A stretch of DNA of 64,000 nucleotides from Salinicoccus sp. Bachu38 (GCF_038561955.2 NZ_CP138333.2:1860001-1924000), one strand, 5' to 3'. Positions 17,620 to 25,973 are shown, counted from the stretch's first letter. Made by a program: numbers and translations. The notes: generated by a model not told the origin, from the letters alone.

Positions 17620-17634
17620 CTCTACCCTGTAGAG
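17620..17634. promoter_or_regulatory. Dyad upstream of the acetyltransferase operon
   Basis: CTCTAC and GTAGAG arms with a 3-nt spacer, about 20 nt upstream of the first start codon and overlapping the expected transcription start region. Possible repressor site; only symmetry is seen. Confidence 0.3.
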
Positions 17635-17654
17635 TGTATCATTAAGGCGGGAAA

Positions 17655-18515
17655 TTATGATGTCGCACTGATTCTTCCAACCAGTATTTCGAGATCGATC
17701 GTCACCGTCTTCTCTTCGGCAATGAAATCATCCAGCTCTCCTGATGTGTGATTCCACGCCAAAGGCGACATCTCTATCAGATTTCCGAGTGCCGAACGGT
17801 CCAGCTTCACTGCGTCCGTCACACGTACCCGCTCCACCATATCGTAATTCTCCTCGAATAAGGATACGGTACCAGTGTTGTCATACGTCTCCTTATCGGT
17901 ATTTCGGTACAGCGCTGCGCGCAGTTCCTTCAGATAGCCCGACTCGGGCACGACCTTCACAACCAGACCGTCCGGAGAAAGTACGCGGTTGAATTCGGCA
18001 TAGTTTGCAGGCGACAGGATGTTCAGTATGACACCAATGCTCCCGTCCTTAAGAGGCAGTTTCGCCAGGTCCCCGACGAACCAGATGGATCTGGGATAAT
18101 GCTTCGCCGCCATCATGATGCCCTCCTTGGCGATATCGATTCCGATGCCCACACTACCATCTACGCCATCCAGTATGCGGTCGAGGTGGGAGCCTTCCCC
18201 GCTGCCGGCATCGAGCACCGACGGACCACCCTCAAGCCGGCTGAGGATTCCCGTCACTTCCTCGTGCATCTTCTTGTAGAACCCGCTGCCTAAAATGAAA
18301 TCCCGCCGGTTCTCAAACAGATTCCTATCATACTGCGTCTTCACCGCCCGGGTCATCATGTTCACATAGCCCTGTTTCGCGAAATCGAATGAATGGCTGT
18401 TTTCGCACACCAGGCTCTTCAATTGTTCAACATGCATGCCATTTCCGCATATCGGACAGCGCAGCATTCCTGCATATTCCCCGACCAGTGCGGCCATCTG
18501 CTCTTTCTTTTTCAT
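17655..18515 (-). CDS. 23S rRNA (guanine-N1) methyltransferase, RlmA family
   Basis: 286 residues. An N-terminal zinc finger (CPICGNGM, then C and H in VCENSHSFD) and the segment AKQGYVNMMT are diagnostic of RlmA(I)/RlmA(II)/TlrB enzymes, which methylate G745 or G748 in domain II of 23S rRNA. SAM motif I is VLDAGSGEGSHLDRIL and the catalytic-region motif is NILSPANYAEFNRVL. The Gram-positive form usually targets G748. The start follows AGGAGGAG. It appears monocistronic. Confidence 0.88.
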   Translation of the reverse strand: MKKKEQMAALVGEYAGMLRCPICGNGMHVEQLKSLVCENSHSFDFAKQGYVNMMTRAVKTQYDRNLFENRRDFILGSGFYKKMHEEVTGILSRLEGGPSVLDAGSGEGSHLDRILDGVDGSVGIGIDIAKEGIMMAAKHYPRSIWFVGDLAKLPLKDGSIGVILNILSPANYAEFNRVLSPDGLVVKVVPESGYLKELRAALYRNTDKETYDNTGTVSLFEENYDMVERVRVTDAVKLDRSALGNLIEMSPLAWNHTSGELDDFIAEEKTVTIDLEILVGRISATS

Positions 18516-18702
18516 GGTTCTCCTCCTGATCCGTCTTTCTCGTTTATTTAAATATTAGATGTCTTGATGGGATAATTCAATTGAAGGGTGATAATTGGCA
18601 CAATCGCTCCAGGAAATTGTTTCATATATGCAAAAGTCATGACAATTATTTACATCTTATTGTTTTGCCATCTGCACTTGTTTATTCTGAAATAAAGGGG
18701 AG

Positions 18703-18903
18703 ATGAATGTGGGATACTTGGAGATTTTGCTCCCTCTACTGTTTTTCACACTTGTTCTGATATATATCAACCGCTCACCACTATTCAACACCAATGGTAG
18801 AACCGCTAAAAATTCACCGGCAGACATTTTCCTGAAAGGGATATTAGGTATTGAGATTTTTGTATTGATCATCGTTCTGGCATTACATTGGTACGCTATA
18901 TGA
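18703..18903 (+). CDS. Small hypothetical membrane protein, two helices
   Basis: 66 residues with two hydrophobic segments (residues ~5-23 and ~44-64) joined by a polar loop. Not recognised. The ribosome site AAAGGGG supports an ATG at 18703 or a GTG at 18709. It lies just upstream of the lipoprotein gene, with which it may be co-expressed. Confidence 0.55.
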   Translation: MNVGYLEILLPLLFFTLVLIYINRSPLFNTNGRTAKNSPADIFLKGILGIEIFVLIIVLALHWYAI

Positions 18904-18944
18904 TCATTCAATTCCAGTGAAAATTGAAGAAAGGAGGCAATCAG

Positions 18945-19394
18945 GTGAAAAAAATGTTTTTTACTTTATTGGTGCTTTCACTGTCGATACTCGGTGCATG
19001 TTCAGACACCAGCAATGAGTTGGAGGGAGAAGTTTTCAGGGTTTTTTCATGGACCCCTGATATTTCTCCCGGAGACATATCATCAGATAATTTTAACCCT
19101 TCTTCCGGCTTGGGATTTGATTTCAAGTCATCAGATAAAGTCGAAGTAAGATCAGGTGGAGAAACATTTGCAGGAAACTATTCTTTGGAAAATAATACAT
19201 TAAGTGTAGATTTGAAAGATGAGAATAATGAAGAGTCATTAGCATTGGAATTCAGTGATTTTACCCAGCACGAACAAAATGAAAAATTATATACTGGTAC
19301 CATTTCCAAGCTGGATATTAAAACTGATGGACATCATAGAGTGGGCAGTAATCTTTCCCTGGATGGATACCTGGGATTTTATAAAAACAATTAG
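18945..19394 (+). CDS. Putative lipoprotein, unknown function
   Basis: 149 residues. The signal peptide ends in the lipobox LGAC, so C18-19 would be lipidated after cleavage. The mature part is rich in beta-prone, acidic sequence (GNYSLENNTLSVDL) resembling small surface lipoproteins, but I do not recognise a family. The GTG at 18945 is chosen because AGGAGG lies 7 nt upstream; an upstream TTG lacks a ribosome site. Base composition is lower in G+C than the flanks. Confidence 0.65.
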   Translation: MKKMFFTLLVLSLSILGACSDTSNELEGEVFRVFSWTPDISPGDISSDNFNPSSGLGFDFKSSDKVEVRSGGETFAGNYSLENNTLSVDLKDENNEESLALEFSDFTQHEQNEKLYTGTISKLDIKTDGHHRVGSNLSLDGYLGFYKNN

Positions 19395-19507
19395 ATTTTA
19401 AAAATGGAAAATAAATATCCTGGATACTACATTTTCAGTTACGGATAAAAATTTTTCAACGAAACTTAAAGGGGGGAGGCACCATCCATTTCCTGAAGAC
19501 CAATCTT

Positions 19508-19918
19508 TTGAGCCTGATCCTCGGCCTCCTGATCCTCGGCGGCGTTCAATTGATGCTCAACACCTATCGGCTGATCAAGCTGCTCCGTATCGAGATGGAT
19601 ACGCTCGTCAACCTGTCATTCATTCTGATGCTCATGCTCCTGTTGATTTCAAGCATCTGCATTTATCTGTTCCAGCGAAATGCAGGGAGGATGATATACC
19701 TTTCAGGCATTCTATGGTTCCCCTACTACTATATCGGGCTGCAGATATTCAATCGTCTGCTTCCCATCACAGAACGTGGGGATGTGCCGCCTCCTGTAGT
19801 GGGTCTGATCATGATTGCCGGAATGGTGTTCTTTCCAATATACATCTTCACTTCCCTCCTGATTTTTAATATGATGCACCAATCCCCAGATTCACATGGG
19901 ATCAAACAGGCCAACTGA
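19508..19918 (+). CDS. Hypothetical four-helix membrane protein
   Basis: 136 residues with about four membrane helices and a short polar C-terminus. Not recognised. A TTG at 19508 is the first standard start codon, but it has no ribosome site. The frame continues upstream to an ATC at 19484, 4 nt after GGGGGGAGG, which would add HFLKTNLL. Either the real start is non-AUG or the gene has lost its start codon. Confidence 0.55.
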   Translation: MSLILGLLILGGVQLMLNTYRLIKLLRIEMDTLVNLSFILMLMLLLISSICIYLFQRNAGRMIYLSGILWFPYYYIGLQIFNRLLPITERGDVPPPVVGLIMIAGMVFFPIYIFTSLLIFNMMHQSPDSHGIKQAN

Positions 19919-20064
19919 TACATAAGACGTATTCTTTTGACGCTCCGGACACAATGGTCCGGGGCATTTTCTTTTTTATAGGCATATCATTTGTAGCCCT
20001 ACTTCATCTGTCCTACACTTTAATTAATCGTGCGCGATCAATTATTTGGAGGAGGTACTTATTC

Positions 20065-20541
20065 ATGGAAGATATTAAACTCGCCAACCAGTTGTGCTTT
20101 TCCGTCTACAATACGAGCCGTCTATTCACGAAGTTCTACCAGAAGGCACTGTCGGAGTTCAACCTGACCTATCCGCAATATCTGGTTCTGCTGGCCCTGT
20201 GGGAAGAGGACCATCAGACGCTGCACCAGATCGGCAGGCGCCTGCGTCTCGAAAGCAACACGCTGACGCCCCTGCTCCGCCGCATGGAACAGGCGGGCTG
20301 GATCATCCGCGAAAAGTCGCCGGAGGACAAACGCCAGCTCGGCATCCGTCTGAAGGACAAGGGACGAGAGGCGCAGGAACCGATCCAGGCGGCCATCGCC
20401 GAATGCATCGGACACGAGCACCTTGATATCTCACAATACCGTGAGGTGCATGAAACGATTGTGAAGCTCGAAGAGACGCTGCGCACAGTTCTATCGGAAG
20501 ACACGGACAAAACAATGGAGAAATTCAATGGCACAATATAA
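20065..20541 (+). CDS. MarR-family regulator, OhrR/MgrA/SarZ type
   Basis: 158 residues with a winged helix. The N-terminal ANQLCFSVYNTSR contains the single conserved cysteine used as a peroxide or thiol sensor in OhrR, MgrA and SarZ, followed by LTYPQYLVLLALWEED and the wing EKSPEDKRQLGIRL. It is probably a redox-responsive regulator. The ATG at 20065 follows GGAGGAGG; the longer open frame upstream is unlikely. The 3' end overlaps the start of the gene remnant at 20528. Confidence 0.88.
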   Translation: MEDIKLANQLCFSVYNTSRLFTKFYQKALSEFNLTYPQYLVLLALWEEDHQTLHQIGRRLRLESNTLTPLLRRMEQAGWIIREKSPEDKRQLGIRLKDKGREAQEPIQAAIAECIGHEHLDISQYREVHETIVKLEETLRTVLSEDTDKTMEKFNGTI

Positions 20542-20602
20542 TTATGATGTAACATTCATCGGCAACGGAGAGGTTCGAACAGCTATAGCATACCAAGAAT
20601 AA
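20528..20602 (+). pseudogene. Remnant of an FAD/NAD(P)-dependent disulfide oxidoreductase
   Basis: An ATG overlapping the end of the marR gene opens 24 codons, MAQYNYDVTFIGNGEV then an unrelated tail. The first 14 residues match the N-terminus of pyridine nucleotide-disulfide oxidoreductases, where DVxFIGxG starts the FAD-binding Rossmann loop. The protein ends just after it. I infer an internal deletion that removed about 430 codons. The tight overlap suggests an original marR-oxidoreductase operon. Confidence 0.5.
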
Positions 20603-20609
20603 GTAAAAA

Positions 20610-20632
20610 AGGCCTGGAATCCAGGTCTTTTT
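20610..20632. terminator. Bidirectional terminator
   Basis: AGGCCTGG (20610-20617) pairs with CCAGGTCT (20621-20628), with a T-run to the right and an A-run to the left. It serves the marR unit and the convergent SRPBCC gene, whose stop codon overlaps the T-run. Confidence 0.8.
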
Positions 20633-21068
20633 ATGCTTCTACCACAACCCCAAGCTTCTTCATTTGATGATCCAGCACACGCTTCATGACAGGTTTTGTG
20701 CCTCTCAGCACGAGTTTATATTTGCGGCTGTCGGTATCAAAATGGCTCGTCACCCTCACCTTTGTGCCTTCACCTTCCAGGGGTTCAAGCTTGAAGTCTG
20801 AGACGATCTCACCCTGCCTGAGGACAGTCTTCACTTTTATATAACGCTCTGCTTCATACTCGGTGATTTCGGAACGGAACTGATATGTCCGGTTCAGAAC
20901 TTTCATACGCGTCCTGAACTTCGTCCCTACAGCCCGCTTTTCTTCGGTCAGGTATTCGTTGCCTTCGAAAATTGGACTCCAAGACTTAAGCTTTTCGTCA
21001 TCATTCACTACTTTGAATATCTCTTCCGGTGTAGCGAGCATCCGTCCCTCATAACTGTACAGTTCCAT
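20631..21068 (-). CDS. SRPBCC-domain (START-like) protein
   Basis: 145 residues with the SRPBCC/polyketide cyclase-dehydrase pattern: an N-terminal strand followed by ATPEEIFKVVNDDEKLKSWSP, antiparallel strands, and a C-terminal helix (KPVMKRVLDHQMKKLG). Such proteins bind hydrophobic ligands or lipids. Specific role unknown. The start follows AGAGGGAT. Convergent with the MarR unit. Confidence 0.75.
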   Translation of the reverse strand: MELYSYEGRMLATPEEIFKVVNDDEKLKSWSPIFEGNEYLTEEKRAVGTKFRTRMKVLNRTYQFRSEITEYEAERYIKVKTVLRQGEIVSDFKLEPLEGEGTKVRVTSHFDTDSRKYKLVLRGTKPVMKRVLDHQMKKLGVVVEA

Positions 21069-21207
21069 ATCTATCCCTCTTTCTCATATTTTTCATCATC
21101 ATACCATCTTCCCCTGAACGAGTCGTGTGCACATCATTACCCATCAATTTTGATGAGTGGTAAAATAAATTCTGCACCACAAACCAGAAAATGTAAGGGG
21201 TATGAAC

Positions 21208-22056
21208 ATGGAACAACTGACAAGTACGTTTACACTATCCAACGGCGTCGAAATCCCATGGGTCGGATTTGGCACATGGCAGACACCGGACGGAGAAACA
21301 GCAGTGAGTTCAGTCAAGCAGGCGCTTGTATCCGGCTACCGCCATATCGATACGGCAGCAGCCTATAAGAATGAGGGCAGCGTCGGCAAGGCGATCAAGG
21401 AATCGGGTGTTGCCCGTGAAGATATCTTCATCACCAGCAAGCTGTGGAATGAAGATCGCGGCTACGAGAAGACGAAGACAGCGTTCGAGAACACGCTCAA
21501 GGAACTGGGTACCGACTACCTCGATCTCTATCTCATCCACTGGCCGGCGAACGAAAAACAGTTCGACAACTGGGAAGAGATCAACCTGGATACTTGGAAA
21601 GCAATGATTGAACTATATAAAGAAGGCAAAATAAAAGCCATCGGCGTCTCCAACTTCATGACGAACCACCTGGAAGCACTGGTCGACACAGAAGTGAAGC
21701 CGATGGTCAATCAGATCGAGTATCATCCAGGCCACACGCAGGACGAAGTCGTCGACTTCTGCAGGAAGCATGAAATCCTCGTTGAAGCATGGAGTCCGAT
21801 CGGTTCCGGCCGACTGCTGGAAGACGAAGACCTCAAGGAAATCGCAGAGAAGTACAACAAATCGATCGCACAGCTGTGCATCAGATATGTACTCCAGAAC
21901 AACGTGCTGCCCCTGCCGAAATCCGTCACCCCATCCCGCATCGAGGAGAACACGGATATCTTCGACTTTGAAATCAGGGATGAGGACATGGAAACGCTCG
22001 ACGCGATGGAAAACGTCGGCTTCTCCGGCATGGACCCGAATGAAGTGGATTTCTAG
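21208..22056 (+). CDS. Aldo/keto reductase
   Basis: NADPH-dependent carbonyl reductase of the AKR5/YvgN type; cytosolic. The 282 residues carry GYRHIDTAAAYKNE (D, Y), ITSKLWNED (catalytic K), LDLYLIHWP (H) and the cofactor region LPKSVTPSRIEEN. Two ATGs are in frame (21202, 21208); the second is at normal distance from AAGGGG. Single gene ended by the hairpin at 22085-22116. Likely substrates are methylglyoxal and other small aldehydes. Confidence 0.92.
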   Translation: MEQLTSTFTLSNGVEIPWVGFGTWQTPDGETAVSSVKQALVSGYRHIDTAAAYKNEGSVGKAIKESGVAREDIFITSKLWNEDRGYEKTKTAFENTLKELGTDYLDLYLIHWPANEKQFDNWEEINLDTWKAMIELYKEGKIKAIGVSNFMTNHLEALVDTEVKPMVNQIEYHPGHTQDEVVDFCRKHEILVEAWSPIGSGRLLEDEDLKEIAEKYNKSIAQLCIRYVLQNNVLPLPKSVTPSRIEENTDIFDFEIRDEDMETLDAMENVGFSGMDPNEVDF

Positions 22057-22084
22057 ACCACACTACCTGAACTGAACACCCTCC

Positions 22085-22116
22085 CCCGAGCCATGCACTG
22101 GTTCGGGGGATTTTTA
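22085..22116 (+). terminator. Terminator of the aldo/keto reductase gene
   Basis: CCCCCGAGCC-type left arm pairs with GGTTCGGGGG, followed by ATTTTT. Confidence 0.88.
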
Positions 22117-22238
22117 TGGATTGATACATAATGTACGGAATCCCAAGCCGAGGAGAATCATCTTTGCAGTATCACATCGCTTAGGGCGATGGAATATTCA
22201 GAAAGAATACAGTGGCATCTCCACATTACAAAGACTGG

Positions 22239-22285
22239 TGTATATTGTAACCTGGTTATTATGTGCCTGTAACCCACAGTGTAAT
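22239..22285 (+). promoter_or_regulatory. TGTAA-type hexamers upstream of sceD, possible WalR region
   Basis: TGTATA (22239), TGTAAC (22246), TGTAAC (22268) and TGTAAT (22280) are clustered upstream of the sceD-like gene. WalR in staphylococci binds paired TGTWAH hexamers 11 bp apart and controls isaA/sceD. None of these pairs has exactly that spacing (12 bp for the last pair), so this is suggestive only. Confidence 0.25.
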
Positions 22286-22405
22286 TATGCGTGTTATAGT
22301 GGGTCTTGTGCTTGAGAAAACAAGACATCAAAACGTGATGCACCCTAAAGATTACAAACAATCGATTGATAATAATATACCCATTCATGGAGGATGAGAC
22401 TTTTT

Positions 22406-23119
22406 ATGAAGAAAACAATATTGACGACGACACTTGCACTTGGACTCGGCGTATCCGGCATCGCAGCCGATCAGAACGCAGAGGCATCAGAGATCAACAA
22501 GGCCGAACTGGCACAGATGGCCCAATCCAATTCAAGTGAACTGAATAACGCACCGATCCACGACGGTGAATACAGCTACAACTTCACTGTTGACGGTGTG
22601 AACTACAGCTTTGAATCCAATGGCACGCAGTATACATGGTCCTATGGCGGCTACGATAATGAACTGCCACAGGAACCAGCACAAACAGCAGCTCCACAGG
22701 TGACTGAAGAAGCACAGCCACAACCACAACAGGAAGCCCCTCAGGTGACTGAAGAGGCACCACAGGAAGAAGCACCACAGGTGGTTGAGGAAGCGCCGGC
22801 ACAACAGACACAGGTTGAGGATGTACAGGCAGCTGCCCCTTCAGAAAGCACTCAAGTTTCAGCTGATGGCTCCACCAAGGAACAGTTCCTTGCAGCCGGC
22901 GGTTCAGAAGCAATGTGGCAATCCATCGTAATGCCTGAATCCAGCGGCAACCCGGATGCAGTCAATGAACTGGGCTACAGAGGCCTCGGTCAGACGAAGC
23001 AGTCATGGGGCACAGGTTCTGTCCAGGAACAGACTGAAGGCATGCTGAACTATGCCAAAGAACGTTATGGCTCCGTTTCAGAAGCCATCCAATTCCGTGA
23101 AGCAAACAACTGGTGGTAA
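22406..23119 (+). CDS. sceD: Secreted SceD/IsaA-like transglycosylase
   Basis: 237 residues. Signal peptide (KKTILTTTLALGLGVSGIAA, then a site near AEAS), a short SYNFTVDGVNYSFESNGTQY region typical of IsaA/SceD, a Q/P/E/V-rich linker with repeated PQVTEEA units (~85-135), and the C-terminal lytic-transglycosylase-like domain with the likely catalytic Glu in MPESSGNP. It would cleave peptidoglycan glycan strands outside the cell. The ATG at 22406 is preferred; the ATG at 22394 overlaps the GGAGG site. Choice of sceD over isaA is by similarity only. Confidence 0.85.
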   Translation: MKKTILTTTLALGLGVSGIAADQNAEASEINKAELAQMAQSNSSELNNAPIHDGEYSYNFTVDGVNYSFESNGTQYTWSYGGYDNELPQEPAQTAAPQVTEEAQPQPQQEAPQVTEEAPQEEAPQVVEEAPAQQTQVEDVQAAAPSESTQVSADGSTKEQFLAAGGSEAMWQSIVMPESSGNPDAVNELGYRGLGQTKQSWGTGSVQEQTEGMLNYAKERYGSVSEAIQFREANNWW

Positions 23120-23142
23120 GATCTTTACCCACTTTCATCAAA

Positions 23143-23180
23143 CCCGTATCGTCTGGAAAATCCAGATGATACGGGTTTTT
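23143..23180 (+). terminator. Terminator of sceD
   Basis: CCCGTATC (23143-23150) and GATACGGG (23168-23175) with an inner TCTGGA/TCCAGA stem, followed by TTTTTT. Confidence 0.92.
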
Positions 23181-23280
23181 TATATTTAATCATACAGTCG
23201 GCAAAGATGAATCGAGTATTTTTACATTTGGCATAGTGATATAATTATACGTACCTACATCTTACGCGGAGGTGATTATA

Positions 23281-24564
23281 ATGCAGATCATCATTTCACA
23301 TGTGAATACTGACTTTGATGCGCTGGCTTCCCTGATTGCGGCAAATAAGCTCTATCCGGATGCGAAAGTTGTCATCCCCAATGAACAGACGGCGCCTGTA
23401 AGACAATTTTTGGCGATCTACCGGGACAGTTTCGAATGGGTTGAAGATTCGCTCATCGACTGGTCTGAAGTGACCGATGTTATTCTGGTGGATGTGGCGT
23501 CCCTGTCGAGACTTGGCAACTACACCGAGGCGCTCAATGAACACCAGATGACCATCACCGTCTACGATCACCACACTCCGGGCAGAAGCAATGTGAAAGC
23601 CGACTACGAAGTGATAGAGCCTGTAGGCGCCACGGTTACATTACTGATAGAAGAAATCATGAAAAGGAAATTGTCGATCTCTCCACTTGAAGCCACACTG
23701 TTTGGTCTCGGCGTCTATACAGATACAGGCGCTTTCACGTTCCCAAACACCACCCGGAGGGATTTTATGGCTGCGAGCTTCCTGCTCCAGCAGAATATGA
23801 ATCTCGAAGTGATCCAGCGATTTTCTGATTATAAACTGAACCCGGAACAGCAGAATCTGCTGACCCAACTGTTCAGCGAGTCGAAAACATATGACAGGGA
23901 CGGACTGGCAGTGATCATCAGTGCGCATCAGATTGATGGATTTCTGATAGAGCTCGCAACCATTACCGACAAGCTGCTGGAGCTGAGCGGTGCAGATGCG
24001 GTACTTACAGTGGTCAAGATGGAAAAGCATGTCCACATCGTCGGACGCGGGAATTCGAACAGGATCGACCTGCGCCCGCTATTGGAACAGTTTGACGGCG
24101 GCGGTCACCCGCGGGCTGGCTCTGCCACGGTCAGAAGAAGTGAACTGGATGATGTATTGGCACAGGTGGACAGTCACCTGGACCTCATTCTAAAGACGGC
24201 GGTCACTGCCCGGGATATCATGTCCAGTCCGGTGGAGATGCTGCCGCCTGAAACTAAAATCGAAGTGGCCGGACGCTTGATGGACCGCTGTGGCTACTCG
24301 GGCTGCCCTGTAGTTGAAGACGGCAAGCTGATCGGAGTCATTACAAGACGGGACCTGGATAAGGCAGACCAGCACGATTTGGGCCATGCCCCCATCAAGG
24401 CCTTCATGAGCGACAATCCGGTTACAATCGAACCCGGGACGACCATCGAGGAGATGGAGGAACTGATCATCGCCCATAACATCGGACGGCTGCCTGTGAT
24501 GGAAGACGGACAACCGGTCGGTATTGTGACAAGAACGAACATTATAGAAGTTCTGCACAGTTAA
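23281..24564 (+). CDS. DHH-DHHA1 phosphoesterase with two CBS domains
   Basis: 427 residues. DHH domain (~1-150) with HVNTDFDALAS and the DHH motif in VYDHHTPGRSN; DHHA1 domain with FDGGGHPRAGSATV near 275; tandem CBS domains from ~305 (YSGCPVVEDGKLIGVITRRD and NIGRLPVMEDGQPVGIVTR). This order equals the N-terminal part of DHH-CBS-nucleotidyltransferase proteins such as the A-adding enzymes, but there is no polymerase domain. It may hydrolyse oligoribonucleotides or cyclic dinucleotides under adenylate control through CBS. The ATG at 23281 follows GGAGGTGA. Confidence 0.85.
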   Translation: MQIIISHVNTDFDALASLIAANKLYPDAKVVIPNEQTAPVRQFLAIYRDSFEWVEDSLIDWSEVTDVILVDVASLSRLGNYTEALNEHQMTITVYDHHTPGRSNVKADYEVIEPVGATVTLLIEEIMKRKLSISPLEATLFGLGVYTDTGAFTFPNTTRRDFMAASFLLQQNMNLEVIQRFSDYKLNPEQQNLLTQLFSESKTYDRDGLAVIISAHQIDGFLIELATITDKLLELSGADAVLTVVKMEKHVHIVGRGNSNRIDLRPLLEQFDGGGHPRAGSATVRRSELDDVLAQVDSHLDLILKTAVTARDIMSSPVEMLPPETKIEVAGRLMDRCGYSGCPVVEDGKLIGVITRRDLDKADQHDLGHAPIKAFMSDNPVTIEPGTTIEEMEELIIAHNIGRLPVMEDGQPVGIVTRTNIIEVLHS

Positions 24565-24620
24565 AATACAATTCAGTTCCCCTGTTAACATGATGTTTCA
24601 GTTATATTTCCAATGGAATG

Positions 24621-24685
24621 CCCCACTGTTCACACAGAGTGTGAGCGGATCCCTGCCGCTGTAAAATCGGGAAGTCCATTTTAAT
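24621..24685 (+). promoter_or_regulatory. Structured leader-like segment resembling part of a cobalamin riboswitch
   Basis: The stretch contains CCCCACTGT, a CACAC/GTGTG hairpin, AGCGG/CCGCT hairpin and CGGGAAGTCC in the order of a cobalamin aptamer core. A degraded AGTCA follows near 24697 where the B12 box would be, but no recognisable CCTGCC. A TATAAT-like element (near 24711) then precedes the next gene. It may be a decayed or divergent aptamer or chance hairpins. Confidence 0.25.
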
Positions 24686-24751
24686 GAATGATTATTCAGT
24701 CAATAAGTTATATAATGATGCATGTATACATTTAGGAAGAGAGGGATTTTT

Positions 24752-25885
24752 ATGCGTTTTGAAACAAAGGCCGTCCATGCCGGACGCCAGGTGGACCCGG
24801 TCACAGGGGCGGTCACGACCCCGATTCACCTGTCCACTACATACGAAAGGGCCGAGGATGGCTCCTATACGGACGGTTTCATGTACAGCCGTGGAGACAA
24901 TCCGAACCGCCGGTCGCTGGAGGCATGCCTCACCGAACTGGAAAATGGATATGATTGTGTGACATACGCTTCCGGTATGGCGGCGATCGCATCGTTGATT
25001 GAAGCCCTCCCGCCTGAGAAATCGCAGCGTATCGTCATGGCTGATGATATGTATTTCGGCGTCCGCACGTTGCTGGCCGAGACGGACATCGGCAGACGGT
25101 ATGATATTGTCACTGTCGACATGACCGATCTCGATGCAGTGAGGGAAACTGTAGAAAATGCAGACACAGGACTGATTTGGATGGAAACCCCATCCAATCC
25201 CCAGATCAAGATCACAGATATTGAAGCCGTCGTGGAAATAGCGGCAGAAGCAGGTGCATACACTGTAATAGATAACACGGCGGCAACACCGATGCTGCAG
25301 AATCCCCTTGCGCTCGGCGTGGACTTTTCACTGCACTCAGTCACTAAATATATCGGCGGCCACAGTGACCTGCTCCTCGGCGCAGTCGTTGCAAAAGACG
25401 ACACGCAGATGCTGAACAACTTGAGGAACTGGCAGCATGCCAAAGGCGCCGTGCCGTCCTCATTCGACTGCTGGCTTGCCCTAAGGGGTGTGCAGAGCCT
25501 GTCCGCAAGGATGCGTGTGCACTGTGCCAACGCCAAAGAGATTGCAGAATTTCTGAAGCAGCATGACAAGGTTGAAGCGGTCCACTATCCGGGACTGCCG
25601 GGACATCCCGCCCACGACATCGCCAAAAGACAGATGAGCGACTTCGGCGGGCTGCTGTCGTTCCAGGTCAAAGGCGGGGAAAAAGAGGCACTGAAAGTCG
25701 CCAATACAGTGGAGATTCTGACACAGGCAACCAGCCTGGGCGGTACGCACAGCTATATCGAGCACCGTGCCTCTGTAGAAAAGGAACTGACAAGAGCCCC
25801 GGAAAACCTGCTCCGTGTTTCCGTCGGCATCGAAAATGTCGATGACCTGAAGGAAGACCTGGACCAGGCTCTGGCAAGTATATAA
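24752..25885 (+). CDS. Cystathionine gamma-synthase/lyase family PLP enzyme
   Basis: 377 residues of the Cys/Met-metabolism PLP family, active in transsulfuration. Visible are FETKAVHAGRQVDPVTGAV, YSRGDNPNR, YASGMAAI, the cofactor D in VIDNTAATP, and the Schiff-base Lys in SLHSVTKYIGGHSD. The C-terminal SLGGTHSYIEHRA segment resembles lyases (MccB/MetC types) as much as synthases, so direction is uncertain. The ATG at 24752 follows GAGAGGG; the frame is open ten codons further up. Monocistronic with a strong terminator. Confidence 0.88.
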   Translation: MRFETKAVHAGRQVDPVTGAVTTPIHLSTTYERAEDGSYTDGFMYSRGDNPNRRSLEACLTELENGYDCVTYASGMAAIASLIEALPPEKSQRIVMADDMYFGVRTLLAETDIGRRYDIVTVDMTDLDAVRETVENADTGLIWMETPSNPQIKITDIEAVVEIAAEAGAYTVIDNTAATPMLQNPLALGVDFSLHSVTKYIGGHSDLLLGAVVAKDDTQMLNNLRNWQHAKGAVPSSFDCWLALRGVQSLSARMRVHCANAKEIAEFLKQHDKVEAVHYPGLPGHPAHDIAKRQMSDFGGLLSFQVKGGEKEALKVANTVEILTQATSLGGTHSYIEHRASVEKELTRAPENLLRVSVGIENVDDLKEDLDQALASI

Positions 25886-25887
25886 AT

Positions 25888-25926
25888 TAAAAGAGATGCA
25901 TACCGCTGCGGTATGCATCTCTTTTT
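25888..25926. terminator. Bidirectional terminator after the PLP enzyme gene
   Basis: AGAGATGCATACCGC and GCGGTATGCATCTCT form a 15-bp near-perfect stem with T-run on the right and A-run on the left. Confidence 0.92.
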
Positions 25927-25939
25927 CCATATAGATAGC

Positions 25940-25973
25940 AAAAACCTCTGCATAGAATTTCCCATGCAGAGGT
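25940..25973 (-). terminator. Terminator of the SDR gene
   Basis: ACCTCTGCAT (25944-25953) and ATGCAGAGGT (25964-25973) form the stem; on the minus strand it is followed by TTTTT. Confidence 0.85.

Noticed and set aside
16526-17632. 368-codon plus-strand frame across the acetyltransferase gene
   Set aside because: His/Arg-rich antisense shadow; no start signals.
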